64,000 nt of DNA from Enterobacteriaceae endosymbiont of Donacia simplex (GCF_012568645.1 NZ_CP046192.1:187981-251980), one strand, 5' to 3'; counted from the first letter of the stretch, positions 49,601 through 58,980 are shown. Numbers and translations: made by a program. Notes: a model not told the origin generated them from the letters alone.

Positions 49601-50221
49601 AAAACGTACATTATTTGTAGCTACTACCGGAATAGAAAAATAATTAGACAAATTTAATATTGAACTTATATAAGTTTCTTCATAGATAGAATTAGTTCTA
49701 GTAATTTCTAAATAAAAACAATTATAAAAATATTTTTTAAAAAAATAAATTATTTTTTTGACTAAAAAAATATTTTTTTGTAAGATATATCTACCAATTT
49801 CACCTTGTAAACCGCCAGATAATATAATTAATCCTTTATTATATTTTTGTAATAAATTATAAGTTATAATAGGTCCTAAATTATTATCATATCCATTTTT
49901 ATAAGCATAAAAAATTAATAATTTAATATTTTGTAAACCAGTATTATTCATAGCTAATATAGTTAAAATAGAATATTGATTATATTTAATATTATTTAAA
50001 TTTTTTATTTTAAAATCTACGCCAATTATAGGTTTTAATCCTAATTTATAGGATATTTTATAAAATTTTACTAAACCAAATATATTACTAAGATCAGTAA
50101 TAGCTATTGCTGGCATGTTCAATAATGAACTTTGTTTTACAAGTTGTGTAATTTTAGCAAGACCATCTTTAATAGAATAATCACTATGTACATGTAGATG
50201 AATAAATTTTGGATCAATCAT
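46691..50221 (-). CDS. dnaE: DNA polymerase III alpha subunit
   Basis: The replicative polymerase. A frame start at 50248 overlaps fabZ, but ATG 50221 (MIDPKFIHLHVHSDYS) fits the E. coli start and gives 1176 residues (E. coli 1160). The PHP domain opens the protein. The catalytic aspartates lie in PDFDIDFCMEKRD and in the third-Asp segment LVKFDFLGLRTL. The internal clamp-binding motif QIDFF stands where E. coli has QADMF. The OB and tau-binding C-terminal part is more diverged. lpxA, lpxB and rnhB, which separate fabZ and dnaE in E. coli, are gone. Confidence 0.97.
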   Translation of the reverse strand: MIDPKFIHLHVHSDYSIKDGLAKITQLVKQSSLLNMPAIAITDLSNIFGLVKFYKISYKLGLKPIIGVDFKIKNLNNIKYNQYSILTILAMNNTGLQNIKLLIFYAYKNGYDNNLGPIITYNLLQKYNKGLIILSGGLQGEIGRYILQKNIFLVKKIIYFFKKYFYNCFYLEITRTNSIYEETYISSILNLSNYFSIPVVATNNVRFLNKDDFYTHEIRVAINKGYNLNKSYKKSNYSKEQFLKNTKEMCYLFKDIPEALSNSVEIAKRCNIFLLLNKHFLPNFYIKKNITPEQYIIKKSYIGLEKKLKNLYPELNLFKIQKKIYKKRLDEELHIINKMGFPSYFLIVMEFVQWAKNNNIPVGPGRGSGAGSLVSYVLNITNLDPIKFDLIFERFLNTERISLPDFDIDFCMEKRDLVINHVKKIYGQESVFQIITFGTMTAKSVIRDVGRVLGYPYDFINRISKLIPFDLGINLKKAFMNNKKLSDLYKSDINIKELVLTSLKLEGTIKNIGKHAGGIVIAPNNIIKYTTIYCDDNGENIVTQFDKNDIEDIGLVKFDFLGLRTLTVINHAVNMINKKSIKNNKKLVNINNIKLNDKLIFNFLKTAKTTGIFQLESQGIKKLIKQLKPDNFEDLVALLALFRPGPLQSGMVENFINRKHGRETISYPDKNWQHKKLKSILQSTYGIILYQEQVMKIAQVLAGYSLGEADILRRVISKKQHNEMRKQRKRFLKGAKKLKINSTLSMKIFDYLEKFASYGFNKSHSAGYALISYQTLWLKKYYPAEFMAAVLTSEMDNTNKIIHLINECKNMKINVLPPNINYSLYKFHVDKYNNIIYGLGAIRGIGEQQSDNILNTRKKIGFFKSIFTFFTEINFKKINKKIIEVLILSGSLDCFNFNRGLLINNLEKIIKIINKYLDEQKTGQIDFFNKDNKILLQDKKYIHNDINLMWTKKDIFIKEKNILGCYLTGHPINIYLKEILFYTKKDNIHNILIKYKKNHKLPIKIAIGGIISNIRTFYNYKKQKFLFFNLDDSSNIIEIHLSIDILNNRKDIITINNIVIINGILYFNNLLKLFICDVNHIMDIMTYRERYLNSINIIFINKKILKNKLFFKFLKSFLFFKKNKDQKNIQIYFFYKNSNFKNKIYFTKSYFISIHTSNFDKFIDLLDNNHIKLEFN

Positions 50222-50226
50222 ATTTT

Positions 50227-50667
50227 TTATTTTAAAATTTTCATACACATAATTTTTGATTTACAAATAATTTTGTTATTAATAATTGCTATACTGTTAA
50301 AATAAAATAAAGAATTTTTTTGTTTTTTTAAAGTACTTTTTATTATTATTTGATCTCCAGGAAAAGCAGGTTTTTTAAAACGAGTTTGATCAATACCAAC
50401 AAGATAATAAAGTATTTTTTTTTCTAATTTTTCATTATTTATACTTTTATATATTAAAATACCTGTAGTTTGTATCATAGATTCTAATAATAATACTCCA
50501 GGATAAATTGGATTTTTAGGAAAATGACCTTGAAAATAAGGTTCATTCATAGAAAGATTTTTTATAGCATTTAAAAACTTAAATTTTTTAAATGCTATGA
50601 CTTTATCTACTAAAATAAATGGGTATCTATGTGGTAAAATAGATAAAATTTTATTTATATCTAACAT
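50227..50667 (-). CDS. fabZ: 3-hydroxyacyl-ACP dehydratase FabZ
   Basis: It dehydrates 3-hydroxyacyl-ACP in fatty acid elongation. The 146 residues (E. coli 151) have the hot-dog fold motif HRYPFILVDKV and the catalytic His and Glu in PYFQGHFPKNPIYPGVLLLESM. It normally sits inside the lipid A cluster lpxD-fabZ-lpxA-lpxB. Here it is the only member left: skp lies 38 bases upstream and dnaE 5 bases downstream. Selection has kept the fatty-acid step while the lipid A genes were removed. Confidence 0.96.
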   Translation of the reverse strand: MLDINKILSILPHRYPFILVDKVIAFKKFKFLNAIKNLSMNEPYFQGHFPKNPIYPGVLLLESMIQTTGILIYKSINNEKLEKKILYYLVGIDQTRFKKPAFPGDQIIIKSTLKKQKNSLFYFNSIAIINNKIICKSKIMCMKILK

Positions 50668-50705
50668 ATAATTTTAAAATCATTAATTAATCTAAAATTT
50701 ATTTA

Positions 50706-51224
50706 TTATATAAATAAAATATTATTCTGTTGTATTGCTAAATCAATAACATCATTTGTTATATCTTTAACATTTTTTATATAAGCTATAGTAGAAATAT
50801 CTAAAACAAGATTATAATGTCCTTTTTCTGCAATAATATTAATTAATTTACTTATAAAAAATAACATTTTATTACGTGCTTGTTCTTGTCTCTGATTATT
50901 TTTTTTTGTAAAATATTCTATTTTTTGAAATAATATTTTTTTTTCAGATATAATTTCTTTTTGTATTTCCTCTCTAGCTTTTTTTGATAATTTTTTATTT
51001 TTTAATTTTTTTATTTTAGATAAAAATGATTTTTTCATTTTTTCTATTACTAAAAAATCTGCATGTAATTCTTTTTCTAATTTTTTAGATATTTTTTCTT
51101 TTTGAGGTATTGCATTAAAAATTTTTGCTATATTTATTACTACTATTTTTGAACAACAATAAGCGTTATTAAACGGTAAAATAAATATCATCATTAATAA
51201 TGTTATTTTTAAAAAATATTTCAT
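50706..51224 (-). CDS. skp: Periplasmic chaperone Skp (OmpH)
   Basis: A trimeric periplasmic holdase for outer-membrane proteins. ATG 51242 is the longer alternative; ATG 51224 gives a normal signal peptide (MKYFLKITLLMMIFILPFNN, cleavage near AYC) and 172 residues (E. coli 161). The mature part starts SKIVVINIAKIFNAIPQKEKI, followed by long Lys-rich coiled-coil arms (about residues 60-130) and the returning strand YNLVLDISTIAYIKNVKDIT. It is the usual neighbour of bamA. lpxD, next in E. coli, is missing. Confidence 0.93.
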   Translation of the reverse strand: MKYFLKITLLMMIFILPFNNAYCCSKIVVINIAKIFNAIPQKEKISKKLEKELHADFLVIEKMKKSFLSKIKKLKNKKLSKKAREEIQKEIISEKKILFQKIEYFTKKNNQRQEQARNKMLFFISKLINIIAEKGHYNLVLDISTIAYIKNVKDITNDVIDLAIQQNNILFI

Positions 51225-51265
51225 ATTAAATATATTCCTCATGTTTATTTAAATATTAAATTAAA

Positions 51266-53755
51266 TTACCATTCTTTTGAAAAACTAAATTGAAAAAATT
51301 GAATCTTATCTGTTTTATATGTTTTAAATGGATATGCAAAAGATATAATAATATTTCCAAATGGAGTATGAAATTGTAAAGATAAACCTACTGAAGATCT
51401 TATTTGTGAAAAGATATTAAAATTTGGAATTTTATATAATTTAAATAAATAATTATTTTTCCATGAAGTATCTATTAAATTACCAATATCTAAAAAAATA
51501 GAAGATCTTATTTGTTTAATATAATTATTATCTAAAAATGAAATAGGGAAAATTAATTCATTATTTATATTAAATAAAATATTACCTCCAACTGGATTAT
51601 CCGATAAACAAATAGTTTTTCCATTCTCACAATGATATTTTTTTGAATTATAATAAATTCCTTTAGGACCAATACTATTATTTTTAAAACCTCTAACTGT
51701 ATTAGAACCTCCTAAATAAAAATTTTTATAAAAAGGATATTTACCTCCTAAAAAACCATTACCATAACCAAAATGACTTTTAAATAAAAATATTGGAGAA
51801 TCTTGTAAAAAATTCTTAAATATTTGTAAATTTAAAGGAATATATCTTAAATAATTAAAATTAATTTTATAATTACGATTTTTACTATACCAGGGAATAG
51901 AAAAATATGTATTTAAAGAACTAAAAATACCATTTGATGGAACATTGAAATCATTTAAATTATTATATAAAAAAGTATAATTAATTATAAATTCATCTAA
52001 TAAATAACTATTATATGATTTACTATACATTTTATATCCTATATATCTAAGATAATTCCATAAAGATATTTGTGGTTCAATATTACTAATTTGATTTTGC
52101 ATAAATCCAATACTATTAGTAATTATAAAATTATTATTAATTGGTAATTTTAAAATTCCAAAAACACCTTTATTTTTATTTATATAATTATAAAAAAAGC
52201 TATTATCTTCATCATTTATTGTATTTAAAAATATCTTTATACCCGCATTAATTTTTTTAAAAAAAACATGATTTTTCATTATAAAAAATTCTAAATAAGA
52301 ATGGTAAAAATCTTTACTAAAATTTAGATCTATGTCATAACCAGTACCTATAAAATTATTTTGTTGTAAAACAGTATTAAATCCTAATAAACCACCTTTC
52401 ATCATTCCTAATCCTGATTTTAAAGATCCTTCATTTTTTTCATCAACTTGATATATAATATCTAATGTATGATTTAAATCATTATTTTTATGTAAAAATA
52501 TTTCTACTTTATTAAAGTATCCTAAAGAATATAATCTTTCTCTAGTTTTTTTTATTAATTCAATATTAAGTGGAGTACCTTCTATTTGTAGTAGTTCATT
52601 TCTTAAAATATAATCTTGAGTTAAATTATTTCCTAAAAAATTTATTTTTCTTACATAATATTGTTTATTAGTTTTTATATTAAAAATTATATTTATTTTA
52701 TTATTTTTTTCATCTAAAATTGTTTTTATTATAATTTTAGGATATAAAAATCCATTTTTTCCTAAAACTTTTTTTATTTTATATTTCAATTCAATAATTT
52801 TATTATTTTGATAAATTGAACCAGGAATAATATTAATTATATTTTTTATATATTTAAAATATTTTTTTTGATCAATATTAATTATAATTTTATTATAAAA
52901 AAATTTTTTATTTTCTTCAATTTTAATTACTAAATAAATATTTTTTTTATCAAATGATAAAGTTCGTGTAATATTTTTAATTTTAAAATTTATATATCCT
53001 TTATTCAGATAAAAATTTTTTAAATTATTTAAAATTTTATTAATAAAATTAATTTCATATTTATTTTTTTTTGAAAAAATAAATAAAAAATTATTATTTA
53101 TTTTTAAATAATTTAATAAAAAATTTGTTGTATAAACATTATTACCTATAATATTAATTTGTTTAATTTTTGTAAAATCATCTTCCTTAAAAATTATTAA
53201 AATATTTACTTTATTATTTATATCTTTTACAATTTTTATTTTAATAAAAGAAGAAAACATTGCATATTTTAAAAACACAAATTCTATGTTTTTTCTAAAA
53301 GAAAATAATGCATAATTATTTAATATTTCTCCCTTTTTAATTTTTAATTTATTTAATAAAAAATTAATATCATTATTATTAATTAATTTATTACCTTTAA
53401 TTATTATATTATTAATAATTGGTTTTTCTACAACTTCTACAAAAAAATAATTTTTTTTTTGAAAAACATTAATAATACTAACCATATTAGTATTATATAA
53501 TATATGGATGATATTAGATATTTCTTTTAAAGAAAGACATTTCTTTTTATTTATATATAAAAATCTATTAAGATCTTGTAATTTAATTTTATTAAGACCA
53601 AAAAATATTATATTTTTAATACAATAATTTTTTTTTTTTAAAATATTTGCATAACAAATAATATTTGTATGAAAAATTAATAAAAGAATAAATATATACT
53701 TGAAATATTTAATATTTTTTATAAAAAATCTTTTTTTAAAATTGTTTAAAGTCAT
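51266..53755 (-). CDS. bamA: Outer-membrane protein assembly factor BamA
   Basis: The core of the BAM complex that folds beta-barrel proteins. It has 829 residues (E. coli 810). A signal sequence ends near NIICYA, five POTRA repeats follow (KNIIFFGLNKIK...; SGNxx-type NIIIKGNKLIN; INIIGNNVYTTNFLL; and VRKINFLGNNLTQDYILRNELLQIEG), then the 16-strand barrel with the conserved VRGF in SNTVRGFKNNSIGPKG and the loop cysteines of YHCENGKTICL. The C-terminus is aromatic (FSFSKEW), as needed for insertion. Its start overlaps rseP by 20 bases. T12 lies at 53628-53639. Confidence 0.96.
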   Translation of the reverse strand: MTLNNFKKRFFIKNIKYFKYIFILLLIFHTNIICYANILKKKNYCIKNIIFFGLNKIKLQDLNRFLYINKKKCLSLKEISNIIHILYNTNMVSIINVFQKKNYFFVEVVEKPIINNIIIKGNKLINNNDINFLLNKLKIKKGEILNNYALFSFRKNIEFVFLKYAMFSSFIKIKIVKDINNKVNILIIFKEDDFTKIKQINIIGNNVYTTNFLLNYLKINNNFLFIFSKKNKYEINFINKILNNLKNFYLNKGYINFKIKNITRTLSFDKKNIYLVIKIEENKKFFYNKIIINIDQKKYFKYIKNIINIIPGSIYQNNKIIELKYKIKKVLGKNGFLYPKIIIKTILDEKNNKINIIFNIKTNKQYYVRKINFLGNNLTQDYILRNELLQIEGTPLNIELIKKTRERLYSLGYFNKVEIFLHKNNDLNHTLDIIYQVDEKNEGSLKSGLGMMKGGLLGFNTVLQQNNFIGTGYDIDLNFSKDFYHSYLEFFIMKNHVFFKKINAGIKIFLNTINDEDNSFFYNYINKNKGVFGILKLPINNNFIITNSIGFMQNQISNIEPQISLWNYLRYIGYKMYSKSYNSYLLDEFIINYTFLYNNLNDFNVPSNGIFSSLNTYFSIPWYSKNRNYKINFNYLRYIPLNLQIFKNFLQDSPIFLFKSHFGYGNGFLGGKYPFYKNFYLGGSNTVRGFKNNSIGPKGIYYNSKKYHCENGKTICLSDNPVGGNILFNINNELIFPISFLDNNYIKQIRSSIFLDIGNLIDTSWKNNYLFKLYKIPNFNIFSQIRSSVGLSLQFHTPFGNIIISFAYPFKTYKTDKIQFFQFSFSKEW

Positions 53756-55097
53756 TTATTAATGTAAACCCCATAATTATAATTAAAATAATGATACTAA
53801 TAGTATATATTAGTTGTTTAATTTTATATGACAATTTTTTACCACTAATTTTTTCAAAAATTAAAAATAATAATTGTCCACCATCTAAAATTGGGATAGG
53901 AAATAAATTAATTATACTTAAATTAATATTTATTAAAGCTAAAAACATAAAATAATAAATAAAGTTATTACGAACTAATATACTTGCAATATGACCTATT
54001 GAAAGAGGACCATTCAATTTATAAATATTTTTTTTATTATTTAATAAATAAATAAATGATTTTAAAATTAATTTAATTGATTTTAAAGTTTCATTAATTG
54101 ATTTTTTAAATGATTTTATAAAACTTAATCTATATATACTTTTTGAAGTATCCTTAATATTTATTATTTGTGGTAAAAAACCTAAAAAACCAATATTTTT
54201 TGATTTTCTAAAAGAACTTAAGATTCTAAAATTTATATTTTTTTGATTTCTTTTTATATGTATATTAATAGTTTTATTTGGATGATTATAGATAAATTTT
54301 TGAAAATTATACCAATTAATAAATTTTCTCCCTTCTACACTGATAATTTTATCGCCAATATGTAATTTTGCTTTTTCCGCAGGAGATCCAGGTATTATAT
54401 ATGTAATAGTAGGATTAATTTTTAATCCTTTAGGTAAAATACCTAACATTAATATTAAATTTTTTTCTTTTGAAAATTTTAAAAAATTGTTATTAATATT
54501 TAATTTTTTATTTTTAATAAAATTAGAATTTATTTTATTTATTTCTAAATTTATTTTATGATGTATATTAATATTTCTAATTAATGCTGTATTTAAAAAA
54601 TTCCAATTATTTATATTAATACCATTAATTTTTTTAATTTCAAAATTAGGTTTTAATCCAATTAAATTAGCAATTGAGATATAATTAATTTCATTAATAA
54701 TATTTTTTTTTATAGGTAAACCTATAAAGAAAATAACCCAATAAATTAATATTGCAAAAATAATATTTGCAATTGGTCCTCCTAAAATAACTAATATTTT
54801 TTTTAAAAAATTTATTTCATTAAAAAATAACAATTTAAATTTTTTTATATATTTAATATTATTATTTTGAATACTATCAGGAATTTTAACATAACCACCA
54901 AATGGTATTAATCTTAATATATAATTAGTTCCATATTTATCACGATATTGAAAAATTTTTTTACCAAAACCTAAAGAAAAACATTCTATATAAATATTAA
55001 ATAATCTTGCTATATAAAAATGTCCATATTCATGAACTATAATTAAACTACTTATAGTTATAATAAATATTATTATATCATATAAAATACTAAACAA
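53736..55097 (-). CDS. rseP: Site-2 intramembrane zinc protease RseP
   Basis: A membrane metalloprotease that cleaves the anti-sigma factor RseA and clears signal peptides. The 453 residues (E. coli 450) have the zinc motif HEYGH at residues 22-26 in the first membrane helix, two periplasmic PDZ domains (the second with TYIIPGSPAEKAKLHIGDKIISVEG), and the third-ligand LDG in LFPIPILDGGQLLF. cdsA, which precedes it in E. coli, is missing. Whether rseA/rpoE survive cannot be seen here; remnant-peptide cleaning is an alternative role. Confidence 0.95.
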   Translation of the reverse strand: MFSILYDIIIFIITISSLIIVHEYGHFYIARLFNIYIECFSLGFGKKIFQYRDKYGTNYILRLIPFGGYVKIPDSIQNNNIKYIKKFKLLFFNEINFLKKILVILGGPIANIIFAILIYWVIFFIGLPIKKNIINEINYISIANLIGLKPNFEIKKINGININNWNFLNTALIRNINIHHKINLEINKINSNFIKNKKLNINNNFLKFSKEKNLILMLGILPKGLKINPTITYIIPGSPAEKAKLHIGDKIISVEGRKFINWYNFQKFIYNHPNKTINIHIKRNQKNINFRILSSFRKSKNIGFLGFLPQIINIKDTSKSIYRLSFIKSFKKSINETLKSIKLILKSFIYLLNNKKNIYKLNGPLSIGHIASILVRNNFIYYFMFLALININLSIINLFPIPILDGGQLLFLIFEKISGKKLSYKIKQLIYTISIIILIIIMGFTLINDFKQF

Positions 55098-55229
55098 AAT
55101 TTTAACTCCTAAAATTATTATTAATTAATATAAATAATGTTAAATTAAAATTTATCTGTAAAATAAATTATTTATTTTATTTAAAAAAATTTTTCAAAAA
55201 AAAATTAAATAAATTTTATTAAAATTTAT

Positions 55230-55967
55230 TTAATCTCCACCAAAACGACGATTTCTTTTTGTAAAAGAATTTAATGCTTTTTGAAAATCTTTTTTATTAA
55301 AATCAGGCCATAATTTTTTAGTAAAATATAATTCTGAATATGCAATCTGCCAAATTAAAAAATTACTTATACGGTATTCACCACCTGTCCTTATTACTAA
55401 ATCTACAGGAAAAACATCATTTAAGCAAATATGATTATTTACAATATTTTCATTAATATCTTTAGGATTTAATAATCCTTTATAAACTTTTAAAGCAATT
55501 TTTTTTATACTATTTACAATATCCCAACGACCACCATAATTAGCTGCTATATTTAATAATAATTTATTATTATTTTTTGTTAAATTTTCTGCTTTAATAA
55601 TTGCTTTTTGTAAAGAAAAATTAAATTTATTTTTATTACCAATAATTTTTAAACGTATTTTTTTTTTTTTTAAATTTATTGTTTCAATATCTAAAGTTTT
55701 TTTAAATAAATCCATTAAAAATTTTATTTCATCACTAGACCTTTGCCAATTTTCACTACTAAAAGTATATAAAGTTAATACTTTTATATTATATTTTAAT
55801 GATAAATCAATTATTTTCTTTACCGTTTTTACACCTTCTTTATGACCTAAATAATTTAATTTTTTATTTTTTTTTGCCCATCTTCGATTACCATCCATAA
55901 TTATTGCAATATGATTAGGTTTGATAATAATATTATTTTTTTTTTTACTAATTTTATTTACGTTCAT
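55230..55967 (-). CDS. uppS: Undecaprenyl diphosphate synthase
   Basis: It extends farnesyl diphosphate with eight IPP to the C55 lipid carrier for peptidoglycan. The 245 residues (E. coli 253) have the catalytic Asp25 in AIIMDGNRRWAKK, the TLYTFSSENWQR motif, and DLVIRTGGEYRISNFLIWQ...ELYF near the C-terminus. An A14 mRNA run (55658-55671) codes for KKKK within the protein, the longest homopolymer I found in a gene here. dxr (MEP pathway) upstream and cdsA downstream in E. coli are both absent. Confidence 0.97.
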   Translation of the reverse strand: MNVNKISKKKNNIIIKPNHIAIIMDGNRRWAKKNKKLNYLGHKEGVKTVKKIIDLSLKYNIKVLTLYTFSSENWQRSSDEIKFLMDLFKKTLDIETINLKKKKIRLKIIGNKNKFNFSLQKAIIKAENLTKNNNKLLLNIAANYGGRWDIVNSIKKIALKVYKGLLNPKDINENIVNNHICLNDVFPVDLVIRTGGEYRISNFLIWQIAYSELYFTKKLWPDFNKKDFQKALNSFTKRNRRFGGD

Positions 55968-56046
55968 TTTTAAAAATTTTAATTTTATCTTTTAACTAAA
56001 AAATTAATAATATAAAAAAATTTTATATTTATTTAAAACTAATTAT

Positions 56047-56601
56047 TTAATTAAATAATTCTTTTTCTTTTTTTTTTAAATAATCTTTTATATAATTAAT
56101 ATATAATATTGTTTGTTTTTGAATAAGATTATACAATTTTTTTTCTTGATCTTTACTTATTTGTTTTTTTTTTAAAAAATACTTAATTTTATTATTTGCT
56201 TTTCTACGTATATTTCGAATATTAATTTTATTTAATTCTGCTTCTATTTTTATATTTTTTAAAATTTTTATTTTCCTTAATTCTGTAATAGGAGGAATAC
56301 TTACATAAATACTATAACCTATTATTTTTGTTGTTACATCTAAATTTGAACATACAATACTTTTTTCTATATTTTTTAATATTGTAGAATCAAATGGAGT
56401 TACTTTTAAAGTAGAATAATTTTCTACAATTATAGAAGATATATGATTAATTAATACTGATTTATTATTTATTTTTAAAAAAATATTATTTAATAAATAA
56501 GGAGATAATCTATTTGTCGATAAAATATTAATTTTATTAATAAATATATCTAAACATTTTTGCATACTTTTTTTATTACTATCTACAATACTATTATACA
56601 T
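56047..56601 (-). CDS. frr: Ribosome recycling factor
   Basis: With EF-G it splits post-termination ribosomes. The 184 residues equal the usual length (185). The N-terminal helix ends in NKINILSTNRLSPYLLNNI, with the conserved PFD element (TVTPFD seen as KVTPFDSTILKNIEKSI), and the C-terminal helices are Lys-rich (IRRKANNKIKYFLKKKQISKDQEKK). It follows pyrH after 29 bases in the rpsB-tsf-pyrH-frr run conserved from E. coli. Confidence 0.97.
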   Translation of the reverse strand: MYNSIVDSNKKSMQKCLDIFINKINILSTNRLSPYLLNNIFLKINNKSVLINHISSIIVENYSTLKVTPFDSTILKNIEKSIVCSNLDVTTKIIGYSIYVSIPPITELRKIKILKNIKIEAELNKINIRNIRRKANNKIKYFLKKKQISKDQEKKLYNLIQKQTILYINYIKDYLKKKEKELFN

Positions 56602-56630
56602 ATAAATATCCTTAAATTATATTATTGTAT

Positions 56631-57359
56631 TTAATTATTTTTAATTATTGTTCCTTCCATTTTACCTGTTAAAATTCTATAAAGTGATCCTGGTTTTTGA
56701 ATATTAAAAATATGTATAGGTATATTATAATCACGTGCTAAAATAAAAGCTGTATTATCCATAATTTTAATTTTTTTTTTTATTACATAGTCATAATCTA
56801 TTTTATTAAAAAATTTAGCATCAGAATAATTTACAGGATCTTTAGAATATACTCCATTAACTTTTGTTGCTTTTAATATAGCATTAGCTTCTAATTCAAT
56901 TCCTCTCAAACATGCTGTAGTATCTGTAGTAAATAAGGGATTACCTATTCCTCCTGTTAAAATAATTATATTATTTTTAATTAAATCAATTGCTTGAAAA
57001 GCATTATATCCTTGACATATACCTTGAATTGGGAAAGATGACATTAAATAAACATTGATTAATTTATTTTTAATTGATTGATATAATAATAAACCATTAA
57101 TTATAGTTGATAACATACCAATTTGGTCACCTAATACTCTTTTTAAATTATTATTATCCTTACAATATTTACCTCTAAATAAATTTCCTCCTCCTATAAC
57201 TATAGCTAATTCAATACCTAAGGGTAAAATACTTTTTATTTCTTTTATAAGATAATTTAATAATTTATTATCTACACCAGATAAATTTTTACCTTGTAAA
57301 AATTCTCCACTGATTTTTAATATAATACGATTATAAATTATTTTTGATTTAATATTCAT
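56631..57359 (-). CDS. pyrH: UMP kinase
   Basis: It phosphorylates UMP to UDP and is hexameric, unrelated to eukaryotic UMP/CMP kinases. The 242 residues (E. coli 241) show RIILKISGEFLQGKN, the GGGNLFRGKY nucleotide loop, QAIDLIKNNIIILTGGIGNPLFTTDTTACLRGIEL and KVNGVYSKDP. It connects to carAB at the other end of the window as the committed steps and kinase of pyrimidine supply. Confidence 0.98.
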   Translation of the reverse strand: MNIKSKIIYNRIILKISGEFLQGKNLSGVDNKLLNYLIKEIKSILPLGIELAIVIGGGNLFRGKYCKDNNNLKRVLGDQIGMLSTIINGLLLYQSIKNKLINVYLMSSFPIQGICQGYNAFQAIDLIKNNIIILTGGIGNPLFTTDTTACLRGIELEANAILKATKVNGVYSKDPVNYSDAKFFNKIDYDYVIKKKIKIMDNTAFILARDYNIPIHIFNIQKPGSLYRILTGKMEGTIIKNN

Positions 57360-57419
57360 ATAACACTTATTATATTTTTTCTATAAAATATATTTTATTA
57401 GAATATATAAATAAAACAA

Positions 57420-58226
57420 TTAATTTTTAATAATATTTGTACCTAATTCTAACCATATAAATTTTAAAATTTGCATATTATTTTCATTTAAAAAATGTAG
57501 TACTGTTTTATTATTATCTAATAAAAATTTTTGATTATATAAAGTAATATTATTTATAAATTTTTGTAAACGTCCTTCTATTATTTTTTTTATAATTATT
57601 TTAGATTTATTATGTTGTAACGCAATATTTTTTTGTAATTGATATTCATGATTTATAATATTTTTCGGAATATCTTTTTTACTAATATAATCAGGTTTTA
57701 ACATTGCTATATGCATCGCAATCTGTTTCATTAATAAATTATTATCTAGATTAGATTTAATCATTACACCAATACGATTATTATGATGTATATATTTTCC
57801 TATAAATTTTCCTTTAATATAACTTAAACGATTGATATATATATTTTCCTTTAATATTCCAATTAATTTTATCCTATCTTTATTAAAAATTTTTCTTATT
57901 ATAGATATATTTGTTTGATTATTTGTAAATATATATTTTAAAATTTTATTTCCAAAATTTATAATTTGTATTGATTTTGCTACAAAATCGGTTTGACAAT
58001 TTATTTCTAGTAATATTCCAAAATCTTTAATAAGATAATTTAAAATTACTCCTTCTTTTGTTTGATTGTTAGATTTTTTAATAGATTCTATTTTTTCATA
58101 TTTTCTTATATAATCTATAGCTTGATTAATATTTCCTTTTGTTTCTATTAATGCTTTTTTACATTCAATAATACTAATATTTGTTATATTTCTTAATTTT
58201 TTAATTTTATTAATATTAATTTTCAA
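57420..58226 (-). CDS. tsf: Translation elongation factor Ts
   Basis: The GDP/GTP exchange factor for EF-Tu. The 268 residues (E. coli 283) start with the UBA-like domain (INKIKKLRNITNISIIECKKALIETKGN) and include the EF-Tu contact motif INCQTDFVAKS, where the TDF triple is intact. The dimerisation/core region is more divergent and shorter than in E. coli. It lies 13 bases after rpsB in the same operon. Confidence 0.96.
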   Translation of the reverse strand: MKININKIKKLRNITNISIIECKKALIETKGNINQAIDYIRKYEKIESIKKSNNQTKEGVILNYLIKDFGILLEINCQTDFVAKSIQIINFGNKILKYIFTNNQTNISIIRKIFNKDRIKLIGILKENIYINRLSYIKGKFIGKYIHHNNRIGVMIKSNLDNNLLMKQIAMHIAMLKPDYISKKDIPKNIINHEYQLQKNIALQHNKSKIIIKKIIEGRLQKFINNITLYNQKFLLDNNKTVLHFLNENNMQILKFIWLELGTNIIKN

Positions 58227-58239
58227 TATTATCTCCTAA

Positions 58240-58947
58240 TTAATTTTTTAAATTATTTTTATTATTAATATGTAAATTTTTATTAAAAATAGCTTTAGTC
58301 ACATAGTGTAAATATAATTTTATGGCACGGATAGCATCATCATTAGCAGGTATAACAAAGTTAATTCCTTCAGGATTAGAATTAGTATCTACTACAGCAA
58401 AAATAGGAATATTTAATTTTTTAGCTTCCTTAATAGCAATTTTTTCATGATTTACATCAATAACAAATATTGCATCAGGTAATCCTCCCATATTTTTTAT
58501 ACCACCTAAACTTTTTTCTAAATTTAATAATTCTCTATTCCTTGTTAAAATTTCTTTTTTTATTAATTGTTTAAAAATTCCATTTTTTTTTTGTAATTCT
58601 AATTCTTTTAATTTTTTAATAGACTGTTTTACAGTTTTCCAATTAGTTAACATTCCTCCTAACCAACGATGATTTACAAAAAATTGATTACAATTAATTG
58701 CTGTTTTTTTTATAAGTTCAGATGCTGCTTTTTTAGTCCCAATAAATAAAATTTTTCCTTTACGAGAACTTATTTTTTTTAATTCTTTTAAAGCATTATT
58801 AAACATGATAATAGTTTTATCTAAATTAATAATATGTATGTTATTTTTATATTTAAAAATAAATTTTTTCATTTTTGGATTCCAATAACGAGTTTGATGA
58901 CCAAAATGTGCACCTACTTTAAACATTTTATTAATAGAAATAGACAT
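58240..58947 (-). CDS. rpsB: 30S ribosomal protein S2
   Basis: A small-subunit protein that also anchors S1. The 235 residues (E. coli 241) carry the S2 signatures [24 protein letters not shown] at the start and [29 protein letters not shown] near the end. An AAGGA ribosome site precedes the ATG. The map gene is divergent, as in E. coli. Confidence 0.98.
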   Translation of the reverse strand: MSISINKMFKVGAHFGHQTRYWNPKMKKFIFKYKNNIHIINLDKTIIMFNNALKELKKISSRKGKILFIGTKKAASELIKKTAINCNQFFVNHRWLGGMLTNWKTVKQSIKKLKELELQKKNGIFKQLIKKEILTRNRELLNLEKSLGGIKNMGGLPDAIFVIDVNHEKIAIKEAKKLNIPIFAVVDTNSNPEGINFVIPANDDAIRAIKLYLHYVTKAIFNKNLHINNKNNLKN

Positions 58948-58980
58948 AGTTTATTTATCCTTATTTTATATATTATAGAA

